Shown here: one piece after another, positions 15,388 to 21,940 of the stretch
Layout of the letters: each line of letters opens with the position of its first letter
Numbering within the stretch: position 1 is the first letter of the stretch
DNA from: an uncultured Bacteroidales bacterium
Lineage (GTDB): Bacteria; Bacteroidota; Bacteroidia; Bacteroidales; Paludibacteraceae
Reading direction: 5' to 3'
DNA: 37,207 bases
Assembly (NCBI GenBank): GCA_902765485.1
Contig: CACWZZ010000024.1
Coordinates: 1 to 37,207 of the forward strand
The notes under the pieces: model-generated
Database searches by the model: none
What the model was told of the DNA's origin: nothing
What the model saw: only the letters and a program-made list of their open reading frames with translations
Made by a program: the position numbers and the translations under genes

Positions 15388-15540
15388 GCCGACTGCCAGT
15401 CGGCTTCCTTCTTCTAACCAGCAATCGGCGAGGTCACCCCCGCCGATTGTTGGTTGTTTGTTCGTTGTTCCCTTCTCGCGCATTTTTGCGCGAGCTTTCT
15501 TTCTCTTTCTTTCTTCTTTTCCAGGGCAATTCGATTGCCC
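15388..15540. repeat. Array of four perfect hairpins separated by T-rich spacers
   Basis: H1 at 15388-15404 (GCCGACTGCCAGTCGGC). H2 at 15418-15453 (stem CAATCGGCG/CGCCGATTG, loop 10). H3 at 15475-15494 (CTCGCGCA-TTTT-TGCGCGAG). H4 at 15524-15540 (GGGCAAT-TCG-ATTGCCC). The spacers are 13, 21 and 29 nt and nearly pure pyrimidine or T/G. The stems are unrelated in sequence. The array lies between two divergent promoters, so it is in no annotated transcript. Open frames across it are not convincing genes. Confidence 0.75.
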
Positions 15541-15663
15541 GCCATGTATGTCTGTCTCTCTGCGGAGAATGTACATCTGTCCGTCGCGTAGAATTTTCTG
15601 TGTCTTGATCCCGAATTGCGTGTCGTGAACAATCTAAATTACGGGAAGAAAAAATAATAAGGC

Positions 15664-15684
15664 GTTCAAACCCTCGCCAAACGC
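15664..15684. repeat. Direct repeat bounding the AT-rich cassette, left copy
   Basis: Seventeen bases AAACCCTCGCCAAACGC (15668-15684) are identical to 18067-18083; with the preceding GTTC/GTTT the match is 20 of 21. The copies bracket three AT-rich genes. Confidence 0.7.
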
Positions 15685-15720
15685 TGAAATGTATTTTTGA
15701 AGAAAATTTATCTCAGAAAG

Positions 15721-15752
15721 TTTGCATATTCCGTTAATTTATAGTACCTTTG
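15721..15752 (+). promoter_or_regulatory. Promoter of the AT-rich unknown gene
   Basis: TTTG at 15721-15724 and TACCTTTG at 15745-15752, spacing 20 nt. Confidence 0.72.
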
Positions 15753-15769
15753 CACCCGAAAAAGCATCC

Positions 15770-15832
15770 ATGTATGAAAACATCCGGCACTTAATGGACA
15801 ACTATCACAAATACTATATTAATACACATTAG
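15770..15832 (+). CDS. Possible 20-codon leader ORF
   Basis: ATG at 15770 to TAG at 15830-15832 encodes a 20-residue peptide rich in His, Tyr and Asn (MYENIRHLMD at its start). It ends 4 bp before the ATG of the next gene and begins about 18 nt after the -7 box. It could be a translated leader that affects the following gene, or chance; there is no independent support. Confidence 0.25.
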   Translation: MYENIRHLMDNYHKYYINTH

Positions 15833-15836
15833 AATT

Positions 15837-16652
15837 ATGGAATATCAGGATTTAGTAAATCAATTTAAGGAATCGTACAGACAAATCTTCGAAGTTCAGA
15901 AATCTGAAGGCTCTATCTCTTGGGCTCAACATAAGACATCTAATCCGAACGAATTAGTTAGTCCTACTATTCCCTTTGTTGGCAAAGATTATCTTGCGCA
16001 GAAAACAAAGATTCTTCTGTATGCAAGCGCAGAAAATCTTGTGGGATATAACGGCTATCTTGATGATGATAGTTATGCTATCAACCGTCATCGTTCTTGG
16101 TTTGATACGAAGAACTATGATTTCTTTCCAAAAGTCCATATAAGACCAATAGAAGACGGCAGTTTAGTAATAGTACTTCGCTATATATGTGAAAAATTAG
16201 GTATTGAAATGCCGGATACTCCCAAAGATTTTTTAGAGTCTATCTCATTTGCTAACTTTGGAAAATTCTCCATACAAACAGATTCAAACAATAAAGACTA
16301 TGCAGGAAAAAAGGACAAATTAGATTGTTCCATGCCATATATTAAAGTTGATCTGGAATTATTACGCCCAGATGTAATTGTTATATTCAATTCCATATAC
16401 AGGAAAGAGAAACAAAGTATCAACGAGATAAAAGGAAATGCACAAATAATTCGGATTTGCCAAATCAATGCAGGAACAGTAAATCGCTTAATAAGCAAAA
16501 AAAACTCATATAAAGATGTGAATGAATTATCTCCTGTAATCAAAGAATGGTACGACTTTGCACATTTTAATCAGAATGGGTTCAGTGGAAAGACCCACCA
16601 AAATTTCCTGTCTGTATTTACATATTTAGATAATATCTTGAAGCAAAAATAA
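15837..16652 (+). CDS. Unknown protein, weakly uracil-DNA-glycosylase-like
   Basis: A 271-residue soluble protein with no signal peptide. It is clearly AT-richer than the genes on either side, which suggests transfer. Segments PFVGKDYLAQKTKILLYASA (about 46-65), SFANFGKFS (about 140-148) and LRPDVIVIFNSIY (about 178-190) recall the strand order of the uracil-DNA-glycosylase superfamily (a glycine-containing loop, then a later hydrophobic strand after RPD). The catalytic motifs of named families are not clearly present, so I leave it unassigned. It has its own promoter and a strong terminator shared with the convergent WG-repeat gene. Confidence 0.7.
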   Translation: MEYQDLVNQFKESYRQIFEVQKSEGSISWAQHKTSNPNELVSPTIPFVGKDYLAQKTKILLYASAENLVGYNGYLDDDSYAINRHRSWFDTKNYDFFPKVHIRPIEDGSLVIVLRYICEKLGIEMPDTPKDFLESISFANFGKFSIQTDSNNKDYAGKKDKLDCSMPYIKVDLELLRPDVIVIFNSIYRKEKQSINEIKGNAQIIRICQINAGTVNRLISKKNSYKDVNELSPVIKEWYDFAHFNQNGFSGKTHQNFLSVFTYLDNILKQK

Positions 16653-16683
16653 TAAAGCGAGGGCACGAAACCCTCGCTTTATT
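16651..16683. terminator. Bidirectional terminator
   Basis: AATAAAGCGAGGG (16651-16663) and CCCTCGCTTTATT (16671-16683) form a perfect 13-bp stem with a 7-nt loop between convergent genes. Its right arm shares AAACCCTCGC with the boundary repeats at 15668 and 18067. Confidence 0.88.
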
Positions 16684-17114
16684 TAAGCATTGTTCTCAAA
16701 CTCCTGACAAAGTTTTGCTCTCAGTTCTTTATACTCGTATTCATAGGGATAAAGCATCTTGAAATCTTTATCCACACAACCGCATTTGTCATGTTGGTCT
16801 TTGACAATAAAATATCCGGTGGTTTTGAACGGAACAATGAACTTAAAGACAGGCGGAATAGTTACTATCCCCTCCGGATTCATAACTCCCCAATATCCAT
16901 CTTGGAAGAACTGCAACCTGTCCGGAGCAATCCATTGCAAGGGACGGAAGAAAGTTCCTTTCGGATATTCAATCCAGTTTTCCTTTAATCGGGTCTCATG
17001 CAGGACACAGTTGCCCTGCATGATTACTACTCTGTCGGAGAAATGATTGATTGCCAACACAAAACCGTCCGACGTCGGCGTGCCTAATAATTCCAATCTG
17101 TTGTTATTTTGCAT
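16683..17114 (-). CDS. Small WG-repeat-like protein
   Basis: A 143-residue protein without a signal peptide. It contains WG-type repeats, most clearly YWGVMNPEGIVTIPPVFKF (about 73-91), and a weaker CGCVDKDFKMLYPYEYEYKE near the end. WG repeats form beta-hairpin units of unknown binding role. It starts 7 bp after the stop of the larger WG-repeat gene, so the two form an operon and may derive from each other or bind each other. Function unknown. Confidence 0.75.
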   Translation of the reverse strand: MQNNNRLELLGTPTSDGFVLAINHFSDRVVIMQGNCVLHETRLKENWIEYPKGTFFRPLQWIAPDRLQFFQDGYWGVMNPEGIVTIPPVFKFIVPFKTTGYFIVKDQHDKCGCVDKDFKMLYPYEYEYKELRAKLCQEFENNA

Positions 17115-17121
17115 ATGTTTC

Positions 17122-17991
17122 TTATTTTAGTTCGTTTATGGTTTTAAGCATTTGTTCCAATATGGTACAGAGGTCTTTGTAGGTGGCCTCTTTCACTATT
17201 TTGTTTTCTTTCACAAAATAGATCCGTCCGTTCTTCTCATTCTTAGTCAAACGATAGCCGGACTTTGAACTGAATGGTTCGATGAGATGGTTCTCCCACG
17301 CCTCTATTAAATCAATGGGTTTGCCGTTGCGGTTAATGAAGAAACATTTGCCGCCACGTTTGACTGCTATCTCATCCAAATTGTCCGTTACATCGAGGTA
17401 ATCGTATCGTGCCGGAACAAGCACTTTCCCCTTACTATCCAGCAAGCCGAATTTGCCTTTTAGCGTTTTCACTTTGTATGTATCTGTAGCACGCTTGTGT
17501 ACCACATACGCATACTTACATTTAATAAACGGCTTGCCATCTGTTGTGATGATTCCGGAGAGACCGCTTTGGTCTCTAACGTGAACGAAGCCGATGTTCT
17601 CTCCAATGCTTGACATTTGTGTGTATTGTGCCGGAACGACCACGTTTCCCTTCTCGTCCTTAATTCCGAACATCCCATTTTCTTGGAAAGCTATTCTACT
17701 TGGTCCGACGAGATACTCTTGCTCCATCGGCTTGCGCTCTACTGCCGGACGTTCGTAATACTTCTTTTCACCGGTAGACGCATCAAACAATAATTCCTTG
17801 CGAGAACCATCTGTGTTCTGGAACGCGAATGTGTTTTTCTCAACATGCGTCGCAATTTCAAATTCTCCGGCAGGAAAGATGATTCGTCCCTGACGGTTGA
17901 TAATTCCCTCTTTACGGTCGCAAGTTGTGTAGATGGCATAGTTTCCATAGAAAGCTGAGATTGTACTCAAATTGCTAATTTTTAGTTTCAT
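17122..17991 (-). CDS. WG-repeat protein
   Basis: A 289-residue cytoplasmic protein built of about five WG-type units. Examples are KEGIINRQGRIIFPAGEF (28-45), MFGIKDEKGNVVVPAQYTQM (107-126), LSGIITTDGKPFIKCKYAYV (144-163), and KFGLLDSKGKVLVPARYDYL (179-198). A C-terminal helical segment follows (TYKDLCTILEQMLKTINELK). The WG family (PF14903) is common in Bacteroidota and its role is not known. The promoter is not obvious: AACTTTTG on the minus strand near 18033-18026 has one mismatch to the -7 consensus. Confidence 0.85.
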   Translation of the reverse strand: MKLKISNLSTISAFYGNYAIYTTCDRKEGIINRQGRIIFPAGEFEIATHVEKNTFAFQNTDGSRKELLFDASTGEKKYYERPAVERKPMEQEYLVGPSRIAFQENGMFGIKDEKGNVVVPAQYTQMSSIGENIGFVHVRDQSGLSGIITTDGKPFIKCKYAYVVHKRATDTYKVKTLKGKFGLLDSKGKVLVPARYDYLDVTDNLDEIAVKRGGKCFFINRNGKPIDLIEAWENHLIEPFSSKSGYRLTKNEKNGRIYFVKENKIVKEATYKDLCTILEQMLKTINELK

Positions 17992-18062
17992 AAATTTTGA
18001 AATTAAACTGTTATTTTATCAAAAGTTCGCGCACGCGTGCATACCCGTACGCACATAAAGGA

Positions 18063-18083
18063 GTTTAAACCCTCGCCAAACGC
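18063..18083. repeat. Direct repeat bounding the AT-rich cassette, right copy
   Basis: Matches 15664-15684 at 20 of 21 bases, in direct orientation. It lies upstream of the WG-repeat pair and downstream of the toxin-antitoxin terminator. Confidence 0.7.
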
Positions 18084-18103
18084 CGTTTTTGATTGGAACA
18101 CAA

Positions 18104-18127
18104 AAAAAGCAGAGTAAAACTCTGCTT
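18104..18127 (-). terminator. Terminator of the PIN toxin-antitoxin operon
   Basis: On the minus strand AAGCAGAG and CTCTGCTT pair over 8 bp around a 5-nt loop (arms 18127-18120 and 18114-18107), followed by a T-run. The stem is about 95 bp after the toxin stop codon. Confidence 0.8.
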
Positions 18128-18222
18128 GTATACTTGTCATTTTCTCCTTTTCTGGAGTGCCGGAAGCATCGTCGCTTACCGACGCACCGCTTTTTTTTAC
18201 GCTGTCGGTGCCAGCGGTATTA

Positions 18223-18636
18223 TTATTGACGACGCAAAAGCAGCATAAATTCCGTGAGATTACGTACATCTACTTTTGGATAGTCATAATTTGCTAATTC
18301 TTCAAAATGCTTGTCGTTGCTTACTATAAATGTAGCTCCGGCGGTAATTGCGCAGTCAACAAATTTGTTGTCATCCTCATCTGCAGTAATCATATGAAAA
18401 TGATAATACGGCGTAACACGTTCTGTGTTAGGAGAGGACAGAATAAGTTCTACGATGTCTTCTGCAAACTGCGCATCGCCGGTACGTCTTCCTATAATCT
18501 CACGGTACTCAAGCAAAATCTCATTTGTAAAACACAGCGTGTATTGCTGCGCATAGAAAGCATCCCACACTTCTTTATGATAAGACTGCGGGAAGATGAT
18601 TTGCAGCAAACAATTGGTGTCAAGGACGATTTTCAT
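18223..18636 (-). CDS. PIN-domain toxin of a type II toxin-antitoxin pair
   Basis: A 137-residue PIN ribonuclease of the TIGR00305/COG1569 type. The acidic site is visible: D6 in MKIVLDTN, a Glu at 43 (LLEYREI), D94 in DNKFVDCA and D108 in SNDKHFE. These residues bind Mg2+ or Mn2+ to cut RNA. The start at 18636 was chosen because it matches the family N terminus and overlaps the antitoxin stop in ATGA; an upstream in-frame start would lie inside the antitoxin gene. Target RNA unknown. Confidence 0.88.
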   Translation of the reverse strand: MKIVLDTNCLLQIIFPQSYHKEVWDAFYAQQYTLCFTNEILLEYREIIGRRTGDAQFAEDIVELILSSPNTERVTPYYHFHMITADEDDNKFVDCAITAGATFIVSNDKHFEELANYDYPKVDVRNLTEFMLLLRRQ

Positions 18637-18851
18637 TGGTACGGAAGACGTTCGTGAATACTGCACATCTCGTCTAATTTCTGCTGATCCAGATCCAACT
18701 TGTCCCATAGTTCATCCGCACGTTTCGCTACTTTTGCACGATAATATGACTGTAGCACGTTCTGCAAATCCAATTGACTCTCTTTCGTTTGGGAGAAAGA
18801 GAATAATTGCAGCAAGTACAATTGTGTCGGATTTAATTGAGTGGCAACCAT
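18633..18851 (-). CDS. Putative antitoxin of the PIN pair
   Basis: A 72-residue protein directly upstream of the PIN toxin, with a 4-bp ATGA overlap that signals translational coupling. The N terminus MVATQLNPTQLYLLQLFSF is followed by a helical, charged region with VLQSYYRAKVAKRADELW near 32-49. No DNA-binding fold is obvious from sequence alone. The role as antitoxin is inferred from position, size and overlap. Confidence 0.75.
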   Translation of the reverse strand: MVATQLNPTQLYLLQLFSFSQTKESQLDLQNVLQSYYRAKVAKRADELWDKLDLDQQKLDEMCSIHERLPYQ

Positions 18852-18891
18852 AAACCTAAACGTTTTTTGTGTTACTAAACCTTTTCGGCTG

Positions 18892-18899
18892 CAAAATTA
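18892..18899 (-). promoter_or_regulatory. -7 box of the toxin-antitoxin promoter
   Basis: TAATTTTG on the minus strand (18899-18892), about 40 nt before the antitoxin ATG. A clear -33 TTTG is not seen; CTTG at 18923-18920 is at a suitable distance. Confidence 0.6.
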
Positions 18900-18903
18900 C
18901 AAC

Positions 18904-18935
18904 AAAAAAATGACATACACAAGAGGAATGCCATT
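18904..18935 (-). terminator. Terminator of the long minus-strand operon
   Basis: On the minus strand AATGGCAT (18935-18928) pairs with ATGTCATT (18916-18909) with one G-U pair, and is followed by seven T. It lies just after the CxxC protein stop. The 3' half TGTCATTTTTTT matches the ends of the hairpins at 4730-4742 and 4799-4810. Confidence 0.65.
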
Positions 18936-18947
18936 TTTCTTCCTTTT

Positions 18948-19109
18948 TTATGCTTCGTCCACCAACATTTGGCAGTTCTTGCAATCGAAGCGGAGCTCCA
19001 GCACTTTGCCGATACGCAGACGCAGGTACCGCGGCTCCTTGTCTTTCGGATAAGGATTCGTCTTGCGGCAATGCCCCAACTCAAACAGCAGGCAGTAGCG
19101 GCAGGTCAT
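18948..19109 (-). CDS. Split C-terminal CxxC domain of the U32 peptidase
   Basis: A 53-residue ORF starting MTCRYCLLFELGHC and ending FDCKNCQMLVDEA. The two cysteine pairs (CRYC and CKNC) with intervening LGHCRKT are the conserved cysteine-rich end normally fused to Bacteroidota U32 peptidases. Here it is in another frame. Its ATG overlaps the TGA of the U32 gene (TGATG), the classic arrangement for translational re-initiation. An earlier in-frame ATG at 19130 overlaps the U32 gene by 22 bp. It probably binds zinc or a cluster and works with the U32 chain. A simple frameshift mutation or sequencing error is the alternative. Confidence 0.7.
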   Translation of the reverse strand: MTCRYCLLFELGHCRKTNPYPKDKEPRYLRLRIGKVLELRFDCKNCQMLVDEA

Positions 19110-20611
19110 CAAAGGACGGTTCGTCTCCATTCGTTCAATATACTAATCGGTATAAAATAGGGTTGGCTCTCAATCTTGATCTCCCGCGCAATAAACGGCG
19201 TGTCGCCTAATTTGGACAACTGTGTGCGGATCGTCTCTATCGCTTTCTCGGGGTTCTTGGCGGGCTCATGAGCAAACGCAAAAGAGCCGACCCATACCTT
19301 CCCTGAAGGGATGGCTTTATATTGCAACTCAAAACCCTCTTCGGTCTCTCGAAACAAAATGTCCACCGGTATGCGCCGCTCGGAATGCAACGAGCGCACA
19401 AACTCTACGTCCAGATTGCGGTACATCGCTCCCTCTCTTGGCGAGAGGTTCTTGTTGATCTTAATGATATTTCCTTCCACGCCGTTGACGGAGAAACCTT
19501 CGCTGCCGACTGTCAAACCGTCGCCGTTATGCAGCACGACTCCTTCTTTGAGCCGTACGCGCAAGGTGTTTCCTCGTGCATCCAGCAATTCACCGATATA
19601 CTCTCCGGTCGATTTAGGAGTGTCCCAATTAGCCATAGGACGTGTCCTGCCATGCAAGAAATAGTCCGTAGCACCGCGATGAAACGTCTTCTCAGGATTA
19701 GGGATGAAGCCACGGCTGATAACTGACGGCTGATGGCTGAATGCAGAAAGCTTCTCCCGATAATAAGCGGTGATATTGGTCACGTAGTCGGCATCTTTGA
19801 GCCGTCCTTCGATCTTAAAAGTCGTCACGCCGGCGTCAATCAACTCCTCCAGATAAGCGCTTCTGTCCAGATCCTGAAGGGACAGCAAGTACCGCTGATG
19901 AATAGGTTTGCCTTCTTCGTCGAGCACCTCGTTCATATTGCTGTCCAGCAGGTCGTACGCCATGCGGCAGTACTGCGCGCAAGCACCTCTGTTGGCGCTT
20001 CGCCCGGAGAGCACTTCGGATATATAGCACCGTCCGGAATAGCTGACGCACAGCGCGCCATGTACAAAGGCTTCCAACTCAATATCCGGCACCGCTTCGT
20101 GGATCGCACGGATCTCTTCTATACTCAGTTCTCGCGCCAACACCACGCGCTTGAAACCCAAGTCGCGCAGTCTCGCCACCTGTTCGGGCGTCCTGTTGTC
20201 GCACTGGGTAGAGGCATGTAGCCGAATAGGCGGCAGGTCAAAATCCAGCAGGTGCAGATCCTGAATGATGAGTGCATCGACTCCGATGCGGTATAGATCA
20301 TGTATCATCTGCACCGCCTGCGGGTACTCGTCCTCATGGAGCAGCGTATTAACCGTGACAAGCACTTGCATGCCGTACGTGTGCGCGTAGCGCACCACTT
20401 CCGCCAGATCCTCAATGCTGTTTCCTGCCGCTTGGCGCGCACCAAAAGCAGGCGCTCCGATATAGATAGCGTCTGCACCGGCTTGGATTGCCGCTTGCGC
20501 TACTTCCTTGTCTCTCGCCGGAGAGAGGAGGCTAAGCGGTACATCACAATGCCGGCTGTCACCGACACGTTCATCGAGTGCTTGGTGCCGTATTGAGGGA
20601 TCTCTATACAT
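19109..20611 (-). CDS. U32-family peptidase
   Basis: A 500-residue member of the U32 (collagenase-like) family, which in other bacteria includes RlhA and TrhP-type RNA hydroxylation factors; the precise role here is unknown. The TIM-barrel start LLSPARDKEVAQAAIQAGAD lies near 28-47, and the family signature EAFVHGALCVSYSGRCY at about 180-196, followed by CAQYC. The chosen ATG (20609-20611) lies about 110 bp inside the upstream SpoU gene; the next in-frame start is beyond the conserved barrel. The first roughly 25 residues have no family counterpart. A heptamer insert encodes SAFSHQPSVISRG at about 288-300. The cysteine-rich tail is on a separate, overlapping ORF. Confidence 0.88.
   Translation of the reverse strand: MYRDPSIRHQALDERVGDSRHCDVPLSLLSPARDKEVAQAAIQAGADAIYIGAPAFGARQAAGNSIEDLAEVVRYAHTYGMQVLVTVNTLLHEDEYPQAVQMIHDLYRIGVDALIIQDLHLLDFDLPPIRLHASTQCDNRTPEQVARLRDLGFKRVVLARELSIEEIRAIHEAVPDIELEAFVHGALCVSYSGRCYISEVLSGRSANRGACAQYCRMAYDLLDSNMNEVLDEEGKPIHQRYLLSLQDLDRSAYLEELIDAGVTTFKIEGRLKDADYVTNITAYYREKLSAFSHQPSVISRGFIPNPEKTFHRGATDYFLHGRTRPMANWDTPKSTGEYIGELLDARGNTLRVRLKEGVVLHNGDGLTVGSEGFSVNGVEGNIIKINKNLSPREGAMYRNLDVEFVRSLHSERRIPVDILFRETEEGFELQYKAIPSGKVWVGSFAFAHEPAKNPEKAIETIRTQLSKLGDTPFIAREIKIESQPYFIPISILNEWRRTVL
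19714..19741. repeat. Heptamer repeat GGCTGAT type, four units, inside the U32 gene
   Basis: GGCTGAT, AACTGAC, GGCTGAT, GGCTGAA. The minus-strand translation SAFSHQPSVIS closely matches SAVSHQPSAVS from the unrelated pectinesterase at 14140-14174. Confidence 0.88.
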
Positions 20612-21045
20612 TGGGTGCAAATATCTACTACTTCTTGTTGTACGCCGAAGACCTCATGCCCTAAAACGATCGCCGTTTTAGGACAAATCTGTTCCGCTGC
20701 TTCTTCAAGGGTGATGGAGTCGTGTGCCTGCTCCACGGCATAGACGGTGTATCCTTCTGCCTGCAGCGCGCGTACTGCCTCCAGCGTGTCTTTGTAATAA
20801 CTCCATTCGACGCTCTCTTCGGCTCCCAGCGCCGTCTTGTGTATCTCAGCGTTCGGCGGGCAGCAACAGATGCCGCACAGCACAACGCGTTCGATCCGCA
20901 TAGCGTCGGCGGTGCGGAAGACTGCACCCACATTATGCTGGCTGCGCACATTATCAAGCACCACCACCAGCGGCAGTTTGTCCGCTTCGCGGTATTGGGC
21001 AACGTCCATGCGTCCCATCTCGGCTGATGTCAGTTTGCGGCTCAT
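20500..21045 (-). CDS. SpoU/TrmH-family RNA 2'-O-methyltransferase
   Basis: A 181-residue SPOUT-class methyltransferase using SAM to methylate a ribose 2'-OH of tRNA or rRNA. The three family motifs are clear: NVGAVFRTADA (about 37-47), AIVLGHEVFGV (about 124-134) and IPQYGTKHSMNVSVTAGIV (about 149-167). It is short, lacking the N-terminal extension of larger TrmH/RlmB proteins, as in TrmL-like members. It overlaps rimM upstream by 4 bp (ATGA), and its 3' end overlaps the U32 gene deeply. The exact target nucleotide cannot be told from the sequence. Confidence 0.92.
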   Translation of the reverse strand: MSRKLTSAEMGRMDVAQYREADKLPLVVVLDNVRSQHNVGAVFRTADAMRIERVVLCGICCCPPNAEIHKTALGAEESVEWSYYKDTLEAVRALQAEGYTVYAVEQAHDSITLEEAAEQICPKTAIVLGHEVFGVQQEVVDICTQCIEIPQYGTKHSMNVSVTAGIVMYRLASSLRRETRK

Positions 21046-21446
21046 ATCTTAAATGGTAAATTTACGCGAAGCACATGTGCGTCTTCGTCGATGTCCAATA
21101 TAAAATCTTCATGCAGCGGCAACATCCGTCCGTCTTCGAGCGTCGCGAGTGTGTTGATGGTGCTCTCATCAATGGATGCTATTATACCGACGAGATACCG
21201 ACGACCATCCGTGTTCAGATCTTCGATGGAATAGCCCACCAAGTCCTGCCATGTCATCAGTCCGTCCTCTGCGTCCTGTATGTCCGTCCGCAGCACAAAA
21301 GCCTCTTCGCCCCGCAGCTCGGCGATGTCGGAAGAGCGGAAAGGGACAAAAAGTCCGTCTCGCTGCACGAAGATGAACTCCGGCAGGTCTTTGTCGTGCG
21401 CCTTTTTGAGCACTCCGATGGATAATAAATCGTCTTTTGTGATCAT
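21042..21446 (-). CDS. rimM: Short RimM-like 16S rRNA processing factor
   Basis: A 134-residue protein aligned with RimM, which helps mature the 30S head by binding ribosomal protein S19. The N terminus MITKDDLLSIGVLKKAHDKD matches the RimM start (IGxLxKxHG). Then it goes directly to FIFVQRDGLFVPFR, and the C-terminal PRC-barrel part (VGYSIEDLNTDGRRYLVGII to LPLHEDFILDIDEDAHVLRV) is complete. RimM is usually near 165-175 residues, so part of the N-terminal barrel is missing and the conserved glycine after the His is replaced. It overlaps both neighbours by 4 bp. Confidence 0.82.
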   Translation of the reverse strand: MITKDDLLSIGVLKKAHDKDLPEFIFVQRDGLFVPFRSSDIAELRGEEAFVLRTDIQDAEDGLMTWQDLVGYSIEDLNTDGRRYLVGIIASIDESTINTLATLEDGRMLPLHEDFILDIDEDAHVLRVNLPFKI

Positions 21447-21940
21447 TGCCCTTGTGTGATAGTTAATCGTCCGTCCGAATTGACGAGTGTCAGTTTGCGC
21501 AATGCTTCATGAGCAATCCCTTTCTGCGGTACAGCTGTGCCGGAGAGCAGGTCGTATTGCTCTTCGCAAGTGGTGCAGACGGCGAACCCTCCGTTCACTT
21601 CGCAGGGATGGCATGCACCTTTCTCGGCGCAGTTGGGACACGCCAGATCGTAGGCGTTGTAGCCGAAGAAACTGACGAACACCAGCACTCCTCCATAACC
21701 GTAAGCGTCCATAGCTGACGAGGAGGTGACCCATTTATTGTCAAGGAAATACCCGTCTCTGTTCGCAATGACGAACGACGAAGTGGTCTCCTGTTTGAAA
21801 TGGACAAACGCACCCATCTTGGTGTCGATCACCACGCGCACAGGGTATGCCGGCACGCTACTGCGAAAGGTCGTTCCTTCGCAGCCGCAGAGCGCAAACA
21901 GCACCGTAAAAAATAAGATTAGTTGGCGATAATACTGCAT
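21443..21940 (-). CDS. Rieske-like lipoprotein with three CxxC pairs
   Basis: A 165-residue lipoprotein (lipobox ending at Cys20). The region NAYDLACPNCAEKG (about 95-108), then CHPC, then FAVCTTCEEQYDLLSGTAVP (119-138) and ALRKLTL resembles the Bacteroidota Rieske-like lipoprotein family. The two Rieske His ligands are absent; instead there are six Cys in pairs at 101/104, 110/113 and 122/125. Zinc or disulfide bonds are more likely than a 2Fe-2S cluster. It overlaps FKBP upstream by 22 bp and rimM downstream by 4 bp. Confidence 0.72.
   Translation of the reverse strand: MQYYRQLILFFTVLFALCGCEGTTFRSSVPAYPVRVVIDTKMGAFVHFKQETTSSFVIANRDGYFLDNKWVTSSSAMDAYGYGGVLVFVSFFGYNAYDLACPNCAEKGACHPCEVNGGFAVCTTCEEQYDLLSGTAVPQKGIAHEALRKLTLVNSDGRLTITQGQ

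Noticed and set aside
14873-15628. Frames of 126 to 251 codons opposite and upstream of the pectinesterase
   Set aside because: They overlap the pectinesterase start in antisense, span its promoter and the hairpin array, and have Ser/Phe/Leu-rich composition expected from pyrimidine tracts.
18003-18269. 88-codon minus-strand frame after the PIN toxin gene
   Set aside because: It overlaps the toxin end, runs through the terminator hairpin and has no start signal.
18637-18708. Upstream extension of the PIN toxin
   Set aside because: It lies inside the antitoxin gene in another frame and has no family counterpart; the ATG at 18636 in ATGA is the natural start.
19107-19114. Programmed +1 frameshift at CTT TGA, as in prfB
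   Set aside because: The U32 gene ends CTT TGA, but the cysteine-rich tail is in the -1 frame and the +1 frame closes within a few codons, so stop/start coupling fits better.
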